From assembly GCF_027744825.2 (NCBI RefSeq), contig NC_071348.1, positions 21,051,563 to 21,115,562 of the forward strand: DNA of 64,000 bases, in the 5' to 3' direction. This stretch comes from Synchiropus splendidus. Taxonomy: Eukaryota; Chordata; Actinopteri; Syngnathiformes; Callionymidae. Below are positions 23,301 through 37,080 of this stretch, in pieces. A program made the translations under genes and the position numbers. How positions within the stretch are numbered: position 1 is the first letter of the stretch; each line of letters begins with the position of its first letter. Below the pieces are notes generated by a model. The model saw only the letters and a list, made by a program, of their open reading frames with translations. It was not told the DNA's origin and did not search any database.

Positions 23301-26300
23301 GCACAATGCCGAAAACGCATTTTCAGTCTGAGATAAGGTCGATTCCGGGACGCCAAACATAAAAATGTTGATAACTTTCGAAAAACACTTCAGACAGCTT
23401 AGATTTGATGTGCATCTACTAGAAAGAACCATTCTGCTATAGTGGGACCTGAAAATTTCATGTTCTGAAGCTTCCCTGCAAAGTTATGGCACAATGCAGA
23501 AAACGCTTTTTCAGCTTGTGATAACGTGGGTTCCGGAACGCCAAACATAAAAATGTTGATAACTTTCGAAAAACACTTCAGACAGCTTAGATTTGATGTG
23601 CAAATACTAGAAAGACCCTTTCTGCTATAGTGGGACGTGAAAATTTCATGTTCTGAAGCTTCCATGCAAAGTTATGGCACAATGCAGACAACGCGTTTTC
23701 ATCTTGAGATAAGGTCGATTCTGGAACGCCAAACGTAAAAATGTTGATAAATTTGGAAAAACATTTCAGACAGCTTAGATTTGATGTGCAACTACTAGAA
23801 AGACCCTTTCTGCTGTAGTGGGAGGTGAAAATTTCATGTTCTGAAGATTCCTTGCAAAGTTATGGCACAATGCAGGAAACGCGTTTTCAGCCTGAGATAA
23901 GGACGATTCAGGAACACCAAACATAAAAATGTTGATAATTTAGGAAAAACACTTCAGACAGCTTAGATTTGATGTGCAACTACTAGAAAGACCCTTTCTG
24001 CTATAGTAGGAGGTGAACATTTCAATTTCTGAAGCTTCCCTGAGAAGTTATGGCACAATGCAGAAAACGCGTTTTCAGCCTGAGACAAGGTGGTTTCCGA
24101 ACGCCAAACGTAAAAATGTTGATAACTTTGGAACAACACTTCAGACAGCTTAGATTTAATGTGCAACTACTAGAAAGACCCTTTCTGCTATAGTGGGAGG
24201 TGAAAATTTCATTTTCTGAACCTTCCCTGCAAAGTTATGGCACAATGCGTGAAACGCGTTTTCAGCCTGAGATAAGGTCGATTCCAGAACGCCAAACATA
24301 AAAATGTTGATAACTTTGGAAAAACACTTCAGACAGCTTACATTTGATGTGCAACTACTAGAAAGACCCTTTCTGCTATAGTGGGAGGTGAACATTTCAT
24401 GTTCTGAAGCTTCCCTACAAAGTTATGGCACAATGCGTAAAACGCGTTTTCAGCCTAAGATAAGGTCGATTCCGGAACACCAAACATAAAAATGTTGATA
24501 ACTTTGGAAAAACACATCAGACAGCTTAGATTTGATGTGCAATTACTAGAAAGACCCTTTCTGCTGTAGTGGGAGGTGAAAATTTCATGTTCTGAAGCTT
24601 CCCTGCAAAGTTATGGCACAATGCCAAAAACGCGTTTTCAGCCTGAGATAAGGTGGGTTCCGGAACGCCAAACATAAAAATGTTGATAATTTTGGAAAAA
24701 CACTTCAGACAGCTTAGATTTGATGTGCAACTACTAGAAAGACCCTTTCTGCTATAGTGGGAGGTGAAAATTTCATGTTCTAAAGGTTCCCTGCAAAGTT
24801 ATGGCACAATGCGTAAAACGCGTTTTCAGCCTAAGATAAGGTCGATTCCGGAACGCCAAACATAAAAATGTTGATAACTTTGGAAAAACACTTCAGACAG
24901 CTTAGATTTGATGCGCAACTACTAGAAAGAACCTTTCTGCTATAGTGGGAGGTCAAAATTTCATGTTCTGAAGCTTCCCTGGAAAGTTATGCGACAATGC
25001 AGAATATGCATTTTCATCCAGAGATAAGGTAGATTCCAGAACGCCACACATAAAAATGTTGATAACTTTCAAAAAACACTTCAGACAGCTTAGATTTGAT
25101 GTGCAACTACTAGAAAGACCCTTTCTGCTATACTGGGAGGTTAAAATTTCATGTTCTGAGGCTTCCCTGCAAAGTTATGGCACAATGCAGAAAACCCGTT
25201 TTCAACCTGAGATAAGGTGGGTTCCGGAACGCCACACATAAAAATGTTGATAACTTTGGAAAAACACTTCAGACAGCTTAGTTTTGATGTGCAACTACTA
25301 GAAAGACCCTTTCTGCTACAGTGGGAGGTGAACATTTCATGTTCTGAAGCTTCCCTGAGAAGTTATGGCACAATGCAGAAAACGCGTTTTCAGCCTGAGA
25401 TAAGGTCGATTCCGGAACGCCATACATAAAAATGTTGATAACTTTGGAAAAACACATCAGACAGCTTAGATTTGATGTGCAACTACTAGAAAGACCCTTT
25501 CTGCTATAGTGGGCGGTGAAAATTTCATGTTCTGAACTTTCCCTGAGAAGCTATGGCACAATGCAGAAAAAGCGCTTTCAGCCTGAGATAAGGTGGGTTC
25601 CGGAACGCCAATCGTAAAAATGTTGATTACTTTGGAACAACACTTCAGACAGCTTAGATTTGATGTGCAACTACTGGAAAGACCCTTTCTGCTATTGTGG
25701 GAGGTCAAAATTTCATGTTCTAAAGGTTCCCTGCAAAGTTATGGCACAATGCGTAAAACGCGTTTTCAGATTGAGATAAGGTCGATTCAGGAACGCCAAA
25801 CATAAAAATGTTGATAACTTTGGAAAAACACTTCAGACAGCTTAGATTTGATGTGCAACTACTAGAAAGACCCTTTCTGCTTTTGTGGGAGGTCAAAATT
25901 TCATGTTCTGAAGCTTCCATGCAAAGTTATGGCACAATGCAGACAACACATTTTCATCCTGAGATAAGGTCGATTCCGGAATGCCAAACAAAAAAATGTT
26001 GATAACTTTCGAAAAACACTTCAGACAGCTTAGATTTGCTGTGCAACTACTAGAAAGACCCTTTCTGCTATAGTGGGAGGTCAAAATTTGATGTTCTGAA
26101 GCTTCCTTGCAAAGTTATGGCACAATGCAGAAAATGCGTTTTCAGACTGAGATAATGTCGATTCTGGAACGCCAAACATAAAAATGTTGATAATGTTCGA
26201 AAAACACTTCAGACAGCTGAGATTTGACGTCCAACTACTAGAAAGACCCTTTCTGCTATAGTGGGAGGTTAAAATTTCATGTTCGGAAGCTTCCATGCAA

Positions 26301-27300
26301 AGTTATGTCACAATGCAGACAAGGCATTTTCATCCTGAGATAAGGTAGATTCCGGAACGCCACACATAAAAATGTTGATAACTTTCGAAAAACACTTCAG
26401 ACATCTTAGATTTGATGTTCAACTACTAGAAGGACCCTTTCTGCTATAGTGGGAGGTTAAAATTTCATGTTCTGAATCTTCCCTGCAAAGTTATGGCACA
26501 ATGCAGAAAACGCGTTTTCAGCCTGAGATAAGGTGGGTTCCGGAACGCCAAACGTAAAAATGTTGATAACTTTGGAACAACACTTCAGACAGCTTAGATT
26601 TGATGTGCAACTACTAGAAAGACCCTTTCTGCTATAGTGGGAGGTTAAAATTTCATGTTCGAAAGTTTCCATGCAAAGTTATGGCACAATGCCGAAAACG
26701 CATTTTCAGTCTGAGATAAGGTCGATTCCGGGACGCCAAACATAAAAATGTTGATAACTTTCGAAAAACACTTCAGACAGCTTAGATTTGATGTGCATCT
26801 ACTAGAAAGAACCATTCTGCTATAGTGGGACCTGAAAATTTCATGTTCTGAAGTTTCCCTGCAAAGTTATGGCACAATGCAGAAAACGCTTTTTCAGCTT
26901 GTGATAACGTGGGTTCCGGAACGCCAAACATAAAAATGTTGATAACTTTCGAAAAACACTTCAGACAGCTTAGATTTGATGTGCAAATACTAGAAAGACC
27001 CTTTCTGCTATAGTGGGACGTGAAAATTTCATGTTCTGAAGCTTCCATGCAAAGTTATGCCACAATGCAGACAACGCGTTTTCATCTTGAGATAAGGTCG
27101 ATTCTGGAACGCCAAACGTAAAAATGTTGATAAATTTGGAAAAACATTTCAGACAGCTTAGATTTGATGTGCAACTACTAGAAAGACCCTTTCTGCTGTA
27201 GTGGGAGGTGAAAATTTCATGTTCTGAAGATTCCTTGCAAAGTTATGGCACAATGCAGGAAACGCGTTTTCAGCCTGAGATAAGGTCGATTCCGGAACGC
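11340..27300. repeat. Long higher-order repeat domain with units of different monomer number
   Basis: Units with the same leading monomers start at 11340, 15287 and 17918 and, less cleanly, near 23746. They are 3,947, 2,631 and about 5,828 bp long, or 21, 14 and 31 monomers. One block of about 1 kb occurs four times (14154-15182, 16785-17813, 21108-22136, 25056-26084) with very few differences. Blocks near 12,496-13,870 recur near 19,074-20,656. The units differ by gain or loss of whole monomers. Confidence 0.88.
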
Positions 27301-30300
27301 CAAACATAAAAATGTTGATAACTTTCGAAAAACACTTCAGACAGCTTAGATTTCATGTGCAACTACTAGAAAGACCCTTTCTGCTATAGTGGGAGCTGAA
27401 AATTTCATGTTCTGAAGCTTCCCTGCAAAGTTATGGCACAATGCAGAAAACGCGTTTTCAGCCTGAGATAAGGTGGGTTCCGGAACGCCAAACATAAAAA
27501 TGTTGATAACTTTCGAAAAACACTTCAGACAGCTTAGATTTCATGTGCAACTACTAGAAAGACCCTTTCTGGTATAGTGGGAGGTGAAAATTTCATGTTC
27601 GGAAGCTTCCCTGCAAAGTTATGGGACAATGCAGAAAACGATTTTTCATCCTGAGATAAGGTCGATTCCGGAACGCCAAACATAAAAATGTTGATAACTT
27701 TCGAAAAACACTTCAGACAGCTTAGATTTCATGTGCAACTACTAGAAAGACCCTTTCTGCTATAGTGGGAGCTGAAAATTTCATGTTCTGAAGCTTCCCT
27801 GCAAAGTCATGGCACAATGCAGAAAACGCGTTTTCAGCCTGAGATAAGGTGGGTTCCGGAACGCCAAACATAAAAATGTTGATAACTTTCGAAAAACACT
27901 TCAGACAGCTTAGATTTCATGTGCAACTACTAGAAAGACCCTTTCTGGTATAGTGGGAGGTGAAAATTTCATGTTCGGAAGCTTCCCTGCAAAGTTATGG
28001 GACAATGCAGAAAACGATTTTTCATCCTGAGATAAGGTCGATTCCGGAACGCCAAACATAAAAATGTTGATAACTTTCGAAAAACACTTCAGACAGCTTA
28101 GATTTGAAGTGCAACTACTAGAAAGACGCTTTCTGCTATAGTGGGAGGTGAAAATTTCATGTTCTGAAGCTTCCCTGCAAAGTTATGGCACAATGCCGAA
28201 AACCCATTTTCAGCCTGAGATAAGGTGGGTTCCGGAACGCCAAACATAAAAATGTTGATAATTTTGGAAAAACACTTCAGACAGCTTAGATTTAATGTGC
28301 AACTACTAGAAATACCCTTTCTGCTATAGTGGGAGGTGAAAATTTCATTTTCTGAACCTTCCCTGCAAAGTTATGGCACAATGCGTGAATCGCGTTTTCA
28401 GCCTGAGATAAGGTCGATTCCGGAACGCCAAACATAAAAATGTTGATAACTTTGGAAAAACACTTCAGACAGCTTACATTTGATGTGCAACTACTAGAAA
28501 GACCCTTTCTGCTATAGTGGGAGGTGAACATTTCATGTTCTGAAGCTTCCCTGCAAAGTTATGGCACAATGCGTAAAACGCGTTTTCAGCCTAAGATAAG
28601 GTCGATTCCGGAACGCCAAACATAAAAATGTTGATAACTTTGGAAAAACACATTAGACAGCTTAGATTTGATCTGCAACTACTAGAAAGACCCTTTCTGC
28701 TATATTGCGAAGTTAAATTTTCATGTTCAGAAGCTTCCATGCAAAGTTATGGCACAATGCAGACAACGCGTTTTCAGCCTGAGATAAGGTCGATTCTGGA
28801 ACGCCAAACGTAAAAATGTTGATAAATTTGGAAAAACATTTCAGACAGCTTAGATTTGATGTGCAACTACTAGAAAGACCCTTTCTGCTGTAGTGGGAGG
28901 TGAAAATTTCATGTTCTGAAGATTCCTTGCAAAGTTATGGCACAATGCAGGAAACGCGTTTTCAGCCTGAGATAAGGTCGATTCAGGAACACCAAACATA
29001 AAAATGTTGAAAACTTTCGAAAAACACATCAGACAGCTTAGATTTGAGGTGCAATTACTAGAAAGACCCTTTCTGGTATAGTGGGAGGTGAAAATTTCAT
29101 GTTCGGAAGCTTCCCTGCAAAGTTATGGGACACTGCAGAAAACGATTTTTCATCCTGAGATAAGGTCGATTCCGGAACGCCAAACATAAAAATGTTGATA
29201 ACTTTCGAAAAACACATCAGACAGCTTAGATTTGAGGTGCATCTACTAGAAAGACCCTTTCTGGTATAGTGGGAGGTGAAAATTTCATGTTCGGAAGCTT
29301 CCCTCCAAAGTTATGGGACAATGCAGAAAACGATTTTTCATCCTGAGATAAGGTCGATTCCGGAACGCCAAACATAAAAATGTTGATAACTTTCGAAAAA
29401 CACTTCAGACAGCTTAGATTTCATGTGCAACTACTAGAAAGACCCTTTCTGCTATAGTGGGAGCTGAAAATTTCATGTTCTGAAGCTTCCCTGCAAAGTT
29501 ATGGCACAATGCAGAAAACGCGTTTTCAGCCTGAGATAAGGTGGGTTCCGGAACGCCAAACATAAAAATGTTGATAACTTTCGAAAAACACTTCAGACAG
29601 CTTAGATTTCATGTGCAACTACTAGAAAGACCCTTTCTGGTATAGTGGGAGGTGAATATTTCATGTTCTGAAGCTTCCCTGCAAAGTTATGGGACAATGC
29701 AGAAAACGCGTTTTCAGCCTGAGATAAGGTGGGTTCCGGAACGCCAAACATAAAAATGTTGATAATTTTGGAAAAACACTTCAGACAGCTTAGATTTGAT
29801 GTGCAACTACTAGAAAGACCCTTTCTGCTATAGTAGGAGGTGAACATTTCATGTTCTGAAGCTTCCCTGAGAAGTTATGGCACAATGCAGAAAACGCGTT
29901 TTCAGCCTGAGACTAGGTGGTTTCCGAAACGCCAAACGTAAAAATGTTGATAACTTTGGAACAACACTTCAGATAGCTTAGATTTAATGTGCAACTACTA
30001 GAAATACCCTTTCTGCTATAGTGGGAGGTGAAAATTTCATTTTCTGAACCTTCCCTGCAAAGTTATGGCACAATGCAGGAAACGCGTTTTCAGCCTGAGA
30101 TAAGGTCGATTCAGGAACACCAAACATAAAAATGTTGAAAACTTTCGAAAAACACATCAGACAGCTTAGATTTGAGGTGCAACTACTAGAAAGACCCTTT
30201 CTGGTATAGTGGGAGGTGAAAATTTCATGTTCGGAAGCTTCCCTGCAAAGTTATGGGACAATGCAGAAAACGATTTTTCATCCTGAGATAAGGTCGATTC

Positions 30301-31200
30301 CGGAACGCCAAACATAAAAATGTTGATAACTTTCGAAAAACACTTCAGACAGCTTAGATTTCATGTGCAACTACTAGAAAGACCCTTTCTGCTATAGTGG
30401 GAGCTGAAAATTTCATGTTCTGAAGCTTCCCTGCAAAGTTATGGCACAATGCAGAAAACGCGTTTTCAGCCTGAGATAAGGTGGGTTCCGGAACGCCAAA
30501 CATAAAAATGTTGATAACTTTCGAAAAACACTTCAGACAGCTTAGATTTCATGTGCAACTACTAGAAAGACCCTTTCTGGTATAGTGGGAGGTGAAAATT
30601 TCATGTTCGGAAGCTTCCCTGCAAAGTTATGGGACAATGCAGAAAACGATTTTTCATCCTGAGATAAGGTCGATTCCGGAACGCCAAACATAAAAATGTT
30701 GATAACTTTCGAAAAACACTTCAGACAGCTTAGATTTCATGTGCAACTACTAGAAAGACCCTTTCTGCTATAGTGGGAGCTGAAAATTTCATGTTCTGAA
30801 GCTTCCATGCAAAGTTATGGCACAATGCAGAAAACGCGTTTTCAGCCTGAGATAAGGTGGGTTCCGGAACGCCAAACATAAAAATGTTGATAACTTTGGA
30901 AAAACACTTCAGACAGCTTAGATTTGAAGAGCAACTACGAGAAAGACGCTTTCTGCTATAGTGGGAGGTGAAAATTTCATGTTCTGAAGCTTCCCTGCAA
31001 AGTTATGGCACAATGCCGAAAACACGTTTTCAGCCTGAGATAAGGTGGGTTCCGGAACGCCAAACATAAAAATGTTGATAATTTTGGAAAAACACTTCAG
31101 ACAGCTTAGATTTGATGTGCAACTACTAGAAAGACCCTTTCTGCTATAGTAGGAGGTGAACATTTCATGTTCTGAAGCTTCCCTGAGAAGTTATGGCACA
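27301..31200. repeat. Satellite sub-block dominated by 376-bp dimers
   Basis: Dimers 27301-27676 and 27677-28052 repeat the same pair of variant monomers (GATTTCATGTGCAAC with GGGAGCTGAAAA, then CTGGTATAGTGG with AACGATTTTTCATCC). The same pair returns near 29,369 and between 30,300 and 30,800, in register with the 188-bp period. Sequence near 28,292 also recurs exactly 3,008 bp (16 monomers) later at 31,300. Confidence 0.8.
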
Positions 31201-34200
31201 ATGCAGAAAACGCGTTTTCAGCCTGAGACAAGGTGGTTTCCGAAACGCCAAACGTAAAAATGTTGATAACTTTGGAACAACACTTCAGATAGCTTAGATT
31301 TAATGTGCAACTACTAGAAATACCCTTTCTGCTATAGTGGGAGGTGAAAATTTCATTTTCTGAACCTTCCCTGCAAAGTTATGGCACAATGCGTGAATCG
31401 CGTTTTCAGCCTGAGATAAGGTCGATTCCGGAACGCCAAACATAAAAATGTTGATAACTTTGGAAAAACACTTCAGACAGCTTACATTTGAAGTGCAACT
31501 ACTAGAAAGACCCTTTCTGCTATAGTGGGAGGTGAACATTTCATGTTCTGAAGCTTCCCTGCAAAGTTATGGCACAATGCGTAAAACGCGTTTTCAGCCT
31601 AAGATAAGGTCGATTCCGTAACGCCAAACATAAAAATGTTGATAACTTCGGAAAAACACATCAGACAGCTTAGATTTGATGTGCAACTACTAGAAAGACC
31701 CTTTCTCCTGTAGTGGGAGGTGAAAATTTCATTTTCTGAAGCTTCCCTGCAAAGTTATGGCACAATGCCGAAAACGCGTTTTCAGCCTGAGATAAGGTGG
31801 GTTCCGGAACGCCAAACATAAAAATGTTGATAATTTTGGAAAAACACTTCAGACAGCTTAGATTTGATGTGCAACTACTAGAAAGACCCTTTCTGCTATA
31901 GTGGGAGGTGAACATTTCATGTTCTGAAGCTTCCCTGAGAAGTTATGGCACAATGCAGAAAACGCGTTTTCAGCCTGAGACAAGGTGGTTTCCGAAGCGC
32001 CAAACGTAAAAATGTTGATAACTTTGGAACAACACTTCAGACAGCTTAGATTTAATGTGCAACTACTAGAAATACCCTTTCTGCTATAGTGGGAGGTGAA
32101 AAATTCATTTTCTGAACCTTCCCTGCAAATTTATGGCCCAATGCAGACAACGCGTTTTCAGCCTGAGATAAGGTCGATTCTGAAACGCCAAACGTAAAAA
32201 TGTTGATAACTTTGGAAAAACATTTCAGACAGCTTAGATTTGATGTGCAACTACTAGAAAGACCCTTTCTGCTATAGTGGGAGGTGAACATTTCATGTTC
32301 TGAAGCTTCCCTGAGAAGTTATGGCACAATGCAGAAAACGCGTTTTCAGCCTGAGACAAGGTGGTTTCCGATACGCCAAACGTAAAAATGTTGATAACTT
32401 TGGAACAACACTTCAGACAGCTTAGATTTAATGTGCAACTACTAGAAATACCCTTTCTGCTATAGTGGGAGGTTAAATTTTCATGTTCGGAAGCTTCCAT
32501 GCAAAGTTATGGCACAATGCAGACAACGCGTTTTCAGCCTGAGATAAGGTCGATTCTGGAACGCCAAACGTAAAAATGTTGATAACTTTGGAAAAACATT
32601 TCAGAGAGCTTAGATTTGATGTGCAACTACTAGAAAGACCCTTTCTGCTGTAGTGGGAGGTGAAAATTTCATGTTCTGAAGATTCCTTGCAAAGTTGTGG
32701 CACAATGCAGGAAACACATTTTCAGCCTGAGATAAGGTCGATTCAGGAACACCAAACATAAAAATGTTGAAAACTTTCGAAAAACACATCAGACAGCTTA
32801 GATTTTAGGTGCAACTACTAGAAAGACCCTTTCTGGTATAGTGGGAGGTGGAAATTTCATGTTCTGAAGCTTCCCTGCAAAGTTATGGGACAATGCAGAA
32901 AACGATTTTTCATCCTGAGATAAGGTCGATTCCGGAACGCCAAACATAAAAATGTTGATAACTTTCGAAAAACACTTCAGACAGCTTAGATTTCATGTGC
33001 AACTACTGGAAAGACCCTTTCTGCTATGGTGGGAGGTGAAAATTTCATGTTCTGAAGCTTCCCTGAGAAGTTATGGCACAATGCAGAAAACGCGTTTTCA
33101 GCATGAGACAAGGTGGTTTCCGAAACGCCAAACGTAAAAATGTTGATAACTTTGCAACAACACTTCAGACAGCTTAGATTTAATGTGCAACTACTAGAAA
33201 TACCCTTTCTGCTATAGTGGGAGGTGAAAATTTCATGTTCTGAACCTTCCCTGCAAAGTTATGGCACAATACGTGAAACGCGTTTTCAGCCTGAGATAAG
33301 GTCGATTCCGGAACGCCAAACATAAAAATGTTGATAACTTTGGAAAAACACTTCAGACAGCTTACATTTGATGTGCAACTACTAGAAAGACCCTTTCTGC
33401 TATAGTGGGAGGTCAAAATTTGATGTTCTGAAGCTTCCTTGCAAAGTTATGGCACAATGCACAAAATGCGTTTTCAGACTGAGATAAGGTCGATTCCGGA
33501 ACGCTAAACATAAAAATGTTGATAACTTTCGAAAAACACATCAGACAGCTTAGATTTGATGTGCAACTACTAGAAAGACCCTTTCTGCTGTAGTGGGAGG
33601 TGAAAATTTCATGTTCTGAAGATTCCCTGCAAAGTTATAGCACAATGCAGGAAACGCGTTTTCAGCCTGAGATAAGGTCGATTCAGGAACACCAAACATA
33701 AAAATGTTGAAAACTTTCGAAAAACACTTCAGACAGCTTAGATTTGATGTGCAACTACTAGAAAGACCCTTTCTGCTATAGTGGGAGGTGAACATTTCAT
33801 GTTCTGAAGCTTCCCTGAGAAGTTATGGCACAATGCAGAAAACGCGTTTTCAGCCTGAGACAAGGTGGTTTCCGATACGCCAAACGAAAAAATGTTGATA
33901 ACTTTGGAACAACACTTCAGACAGCTTAGATTTAATGTGCAACTACTAGAAATACCCTTTCTGCTATAGTGGGAGGTGAACATTTCATTTTCTGAACCTT
34001 CCCTGCAAAGTTATGGCACAATGCGTAAAACACGTTTTCAGCCTAAGATAAGGTCGATTCCGGAACGCCAAACATAAAAATGTTGATAACTTTGGAAAAA
34101 CACATCAGACAGCTTAGATTTGATCTGCAACTACTAGAAAGACCCTTTCTGCTATAGTGGGAGGTTAAATTTTCATGTTCGGAAGCTTCCATGCAAAGTT

Positions 34201-37080
34201 ATGGCACCATGCAGACAACGCGTTTTTAGCCTGAGATAAGGTCGATTCAGGAACGCCAAACGTAAAAATGTTGATAAATTTGGAAAAAACATTTCAGATA
34301 GCTTAGATTTGATGTGCAACTACTAGAAAGAGCCTTTCTGCTATAGTGGGAGGTTAAAATTTCATGTTCGGAAGCTTCCATGCAAAGTTATGGCACAATG
34401 CAGACAACGCGTTTTCAGCCTGACATAAGGTCGATTCCGGAACGCCAAACATAAAAATGTTGATAACTTTGGAAAAACACTTCAGACAGCTTAGATTTGA
34501 GGTACAACTACTAGAAAGACCCTTTCTGATATAGTGGATGGTGAAAATTCAAGGTCCTGAAGCTTCCCTGCAAAGTTATGGCACAATACGTAAAACGCGT
34601 TTTCAGCCTGACATAAGGTCGATTCCGGAACGCCAAACATAAAAATGTTGATAACTTTGGAAAAACACTTCAGACAGCTTAGATTTGAGGTGCAACTACT
34701 AGAAAGACCCTTTCTGATATAGTGGATGGTGAAAATTCAAGGTCCTGAAGCTTCCCTGCAAAGTTATGGCACAATACGTAAAATGCGTTTTCAGCCTGAG
34801 ATAAGGTCGATTCCGGAACGCCAAACATAAAAATGTTCATAACTTTGGAAAAACACTTCAGACAGCTTAGATTTGATGTGCAACTACTAGAAAGACCTTT
34901 TCTGCTCTAATGTTAGGTGAACATTTGACGTTCTGAAGCTTCCCTGAAAAGTTATGGCACAATGCGTAAAACGCGTTTTCAGCCAGAGATAAGGTCGATT
35001 CCGGAACGCCAAACATAAAAATGTTGATAACTTTGGAAAAACACTTCAGACAGCTTAGATTTGATGTGCAACTACTAGAAAGACCCTTTCTGCTATAGTG
35101 GGAGGTGAACATTTCATGTTCGGAAGCTTCCATGCCAAGTTATGGCACAAAGCGTAAAAAGCATTTTCAGCCTGAGATAAGGTCGATTCCGGAACGACAA
35201 ACATAAAAATGTTGATAACTTTCGAAAAACACTTCAGACAGCTTAGATTTGATGTGCAACTACTAGAAAGACCCTTTCTGCTATAGTGTTAGGTCAAAAT
35301 TTCATGTTCTGAAGCTTCCCTGGAAAGTTATGGGACAATGCAGAAAACAATTTTTCATCCTGAGATACGGTCGATTCTGTAACGCCAAACATTAAAATGT
35401 TGATAACTTTCGAAAAACAATTCAGACAGCTTAGATTTGATGATCAAATACTAGAAAGACCCTTTCTGCTATAGTGGGAGGTTAAAATTTCATGTTCGAA
35501 AGCTTCCATGCAAAGTTATGGCACAATGCAGATAACGCGTTTTCAGCCTGAGATAAGGTCGATTCTGGAACGCCAAACGTAGAAATGTTGATAAATTTGG
35601 AAAAACATTTCAGACAGCTTAGATTTGATGAGCAACTACTAGAAAGACCCTTTCTGCTGTAGTGGGAGGTGAAAATTTCATGTTCTGAAGATTCCTTGCA
35701 AAGTTATGGCACAATGCAGGAAACGCGTTTTCAGCCTGAGATAAGGTGGGTTCCGGAACGGCAAACATAAAAATGTTGATAACTTTGGAAAAACACTTCA
35801 GACAGCTTAGATTTGAAGTGCAACTACTAGAAAGACGCTTTCTGCTATAGTGGGAGGTGAAAATTTCATGTTCTGAAGATTCCCTGCAAAGTTATGGCAC
35901 AATGCCGAAAACGCGTTTTCAGCTTGAGATAAGGTGGGTTCCGGAACGCCAAACATAAAAATGTTAATAATTTTGGAAAAACACTTCAGACAGCTTAGAT
36001 TTGATGTGCAACTACTAGAAAGACCCTTTCTGCTATAGTAGGAGGTGAACATTTCATGTTCTGAAGCTTCCCTGAGAAGTTATGGCACAATGCAGAAAAC
36101 GCGTTTTCAGCCTGAGACAAGGTGGTTTCCGAAACGCCAAACGTAATAATGTTGATAACTTTGGAACAACACTTCAGATAGCTTAGATTTAATGTGCAAC
36201 TACTAGAAATACCCTTTCTGCTATAGTGGGAGGTGAACATTTCATGTTCTGAAGCTTCCCTGCTAAGTTATGGCACAATGCGTAAAACGCGTTTTCAGCC
36301 TAAGATAAGGTCGATTCCGGAACGCCAAACGTAAAAATGTTGATAACTTTGGACAAACACATCAGACAGCTTAGATTTGATCTGCAACTACTAGAAAGAC
36401 CCTTTCTGCTATATTGGGAGGTGAAAATTTCATGTTCTGAAGATTCCCTGCAAAGTTATGGCACAATGCAGGAAACGCGTTTTCAGCCTGAGATATGGTC
36501 GATTCCGGAACGCCAAACATAAAAATGTTGATAACTTTGGAAAAACACTTCAGACAGCTTAGATTTGATGCGCAACTACTAGAAAGAACCTTTCTGCTAT
36601 AGTGGGAGGTCAAAATTTCATGTTCTGAAGCTTCCCTGGAAAGTTATTGGACAATGCAGAAAATGCATTTTCATCCAGAGATAAGGTAGATTCCAGAACG
36701 CCACACTTAAAATATTGATAACTTTCAAAAAACACTTCAGACAGCTTAGATTTGATGTGCAACTACTAGAAAGACCCTTTCTGCTATACTGGGAGGTTAA
36801 AATTTCATGTTCTGAAGCTTCCCTGCAAAGTTATGGCACAATGCAGAAAACGCGTTTTCAACCTGAGATAAGGTGGGTTCCGGAACGCCAAACATAAAAA
36901 TGTTGATAACTTTGGAAAAACACTTCAGACAGCTTAGATTTGATGTGCAACTACTAGAAAGACCCTTTCTGCTGTAGTGGGAGGTGAAAATTTCATGTTC
37001 TGAAGCTTCCATGCAAAGTTATGGCACAATGCAGACAACGCGTTTTCAGCCTGAGATAAGGTCGATTCTGGAACGCCAAA
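31201..37080. repeat. Mixed satellite segment built from variants seen elsewhere in the array
   Basis: Monomers here match types from other domains: 33,550-33,980 resembles 12,496-12,929 and 19,074-19,507; 34,867-35,400 resembles 20,390-20,950; and 35,807 resembles 30,918 and 39,942. No single unit length covers the segment. It looks like a patchwork left by unequal exchange. Confidence 0.7.
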
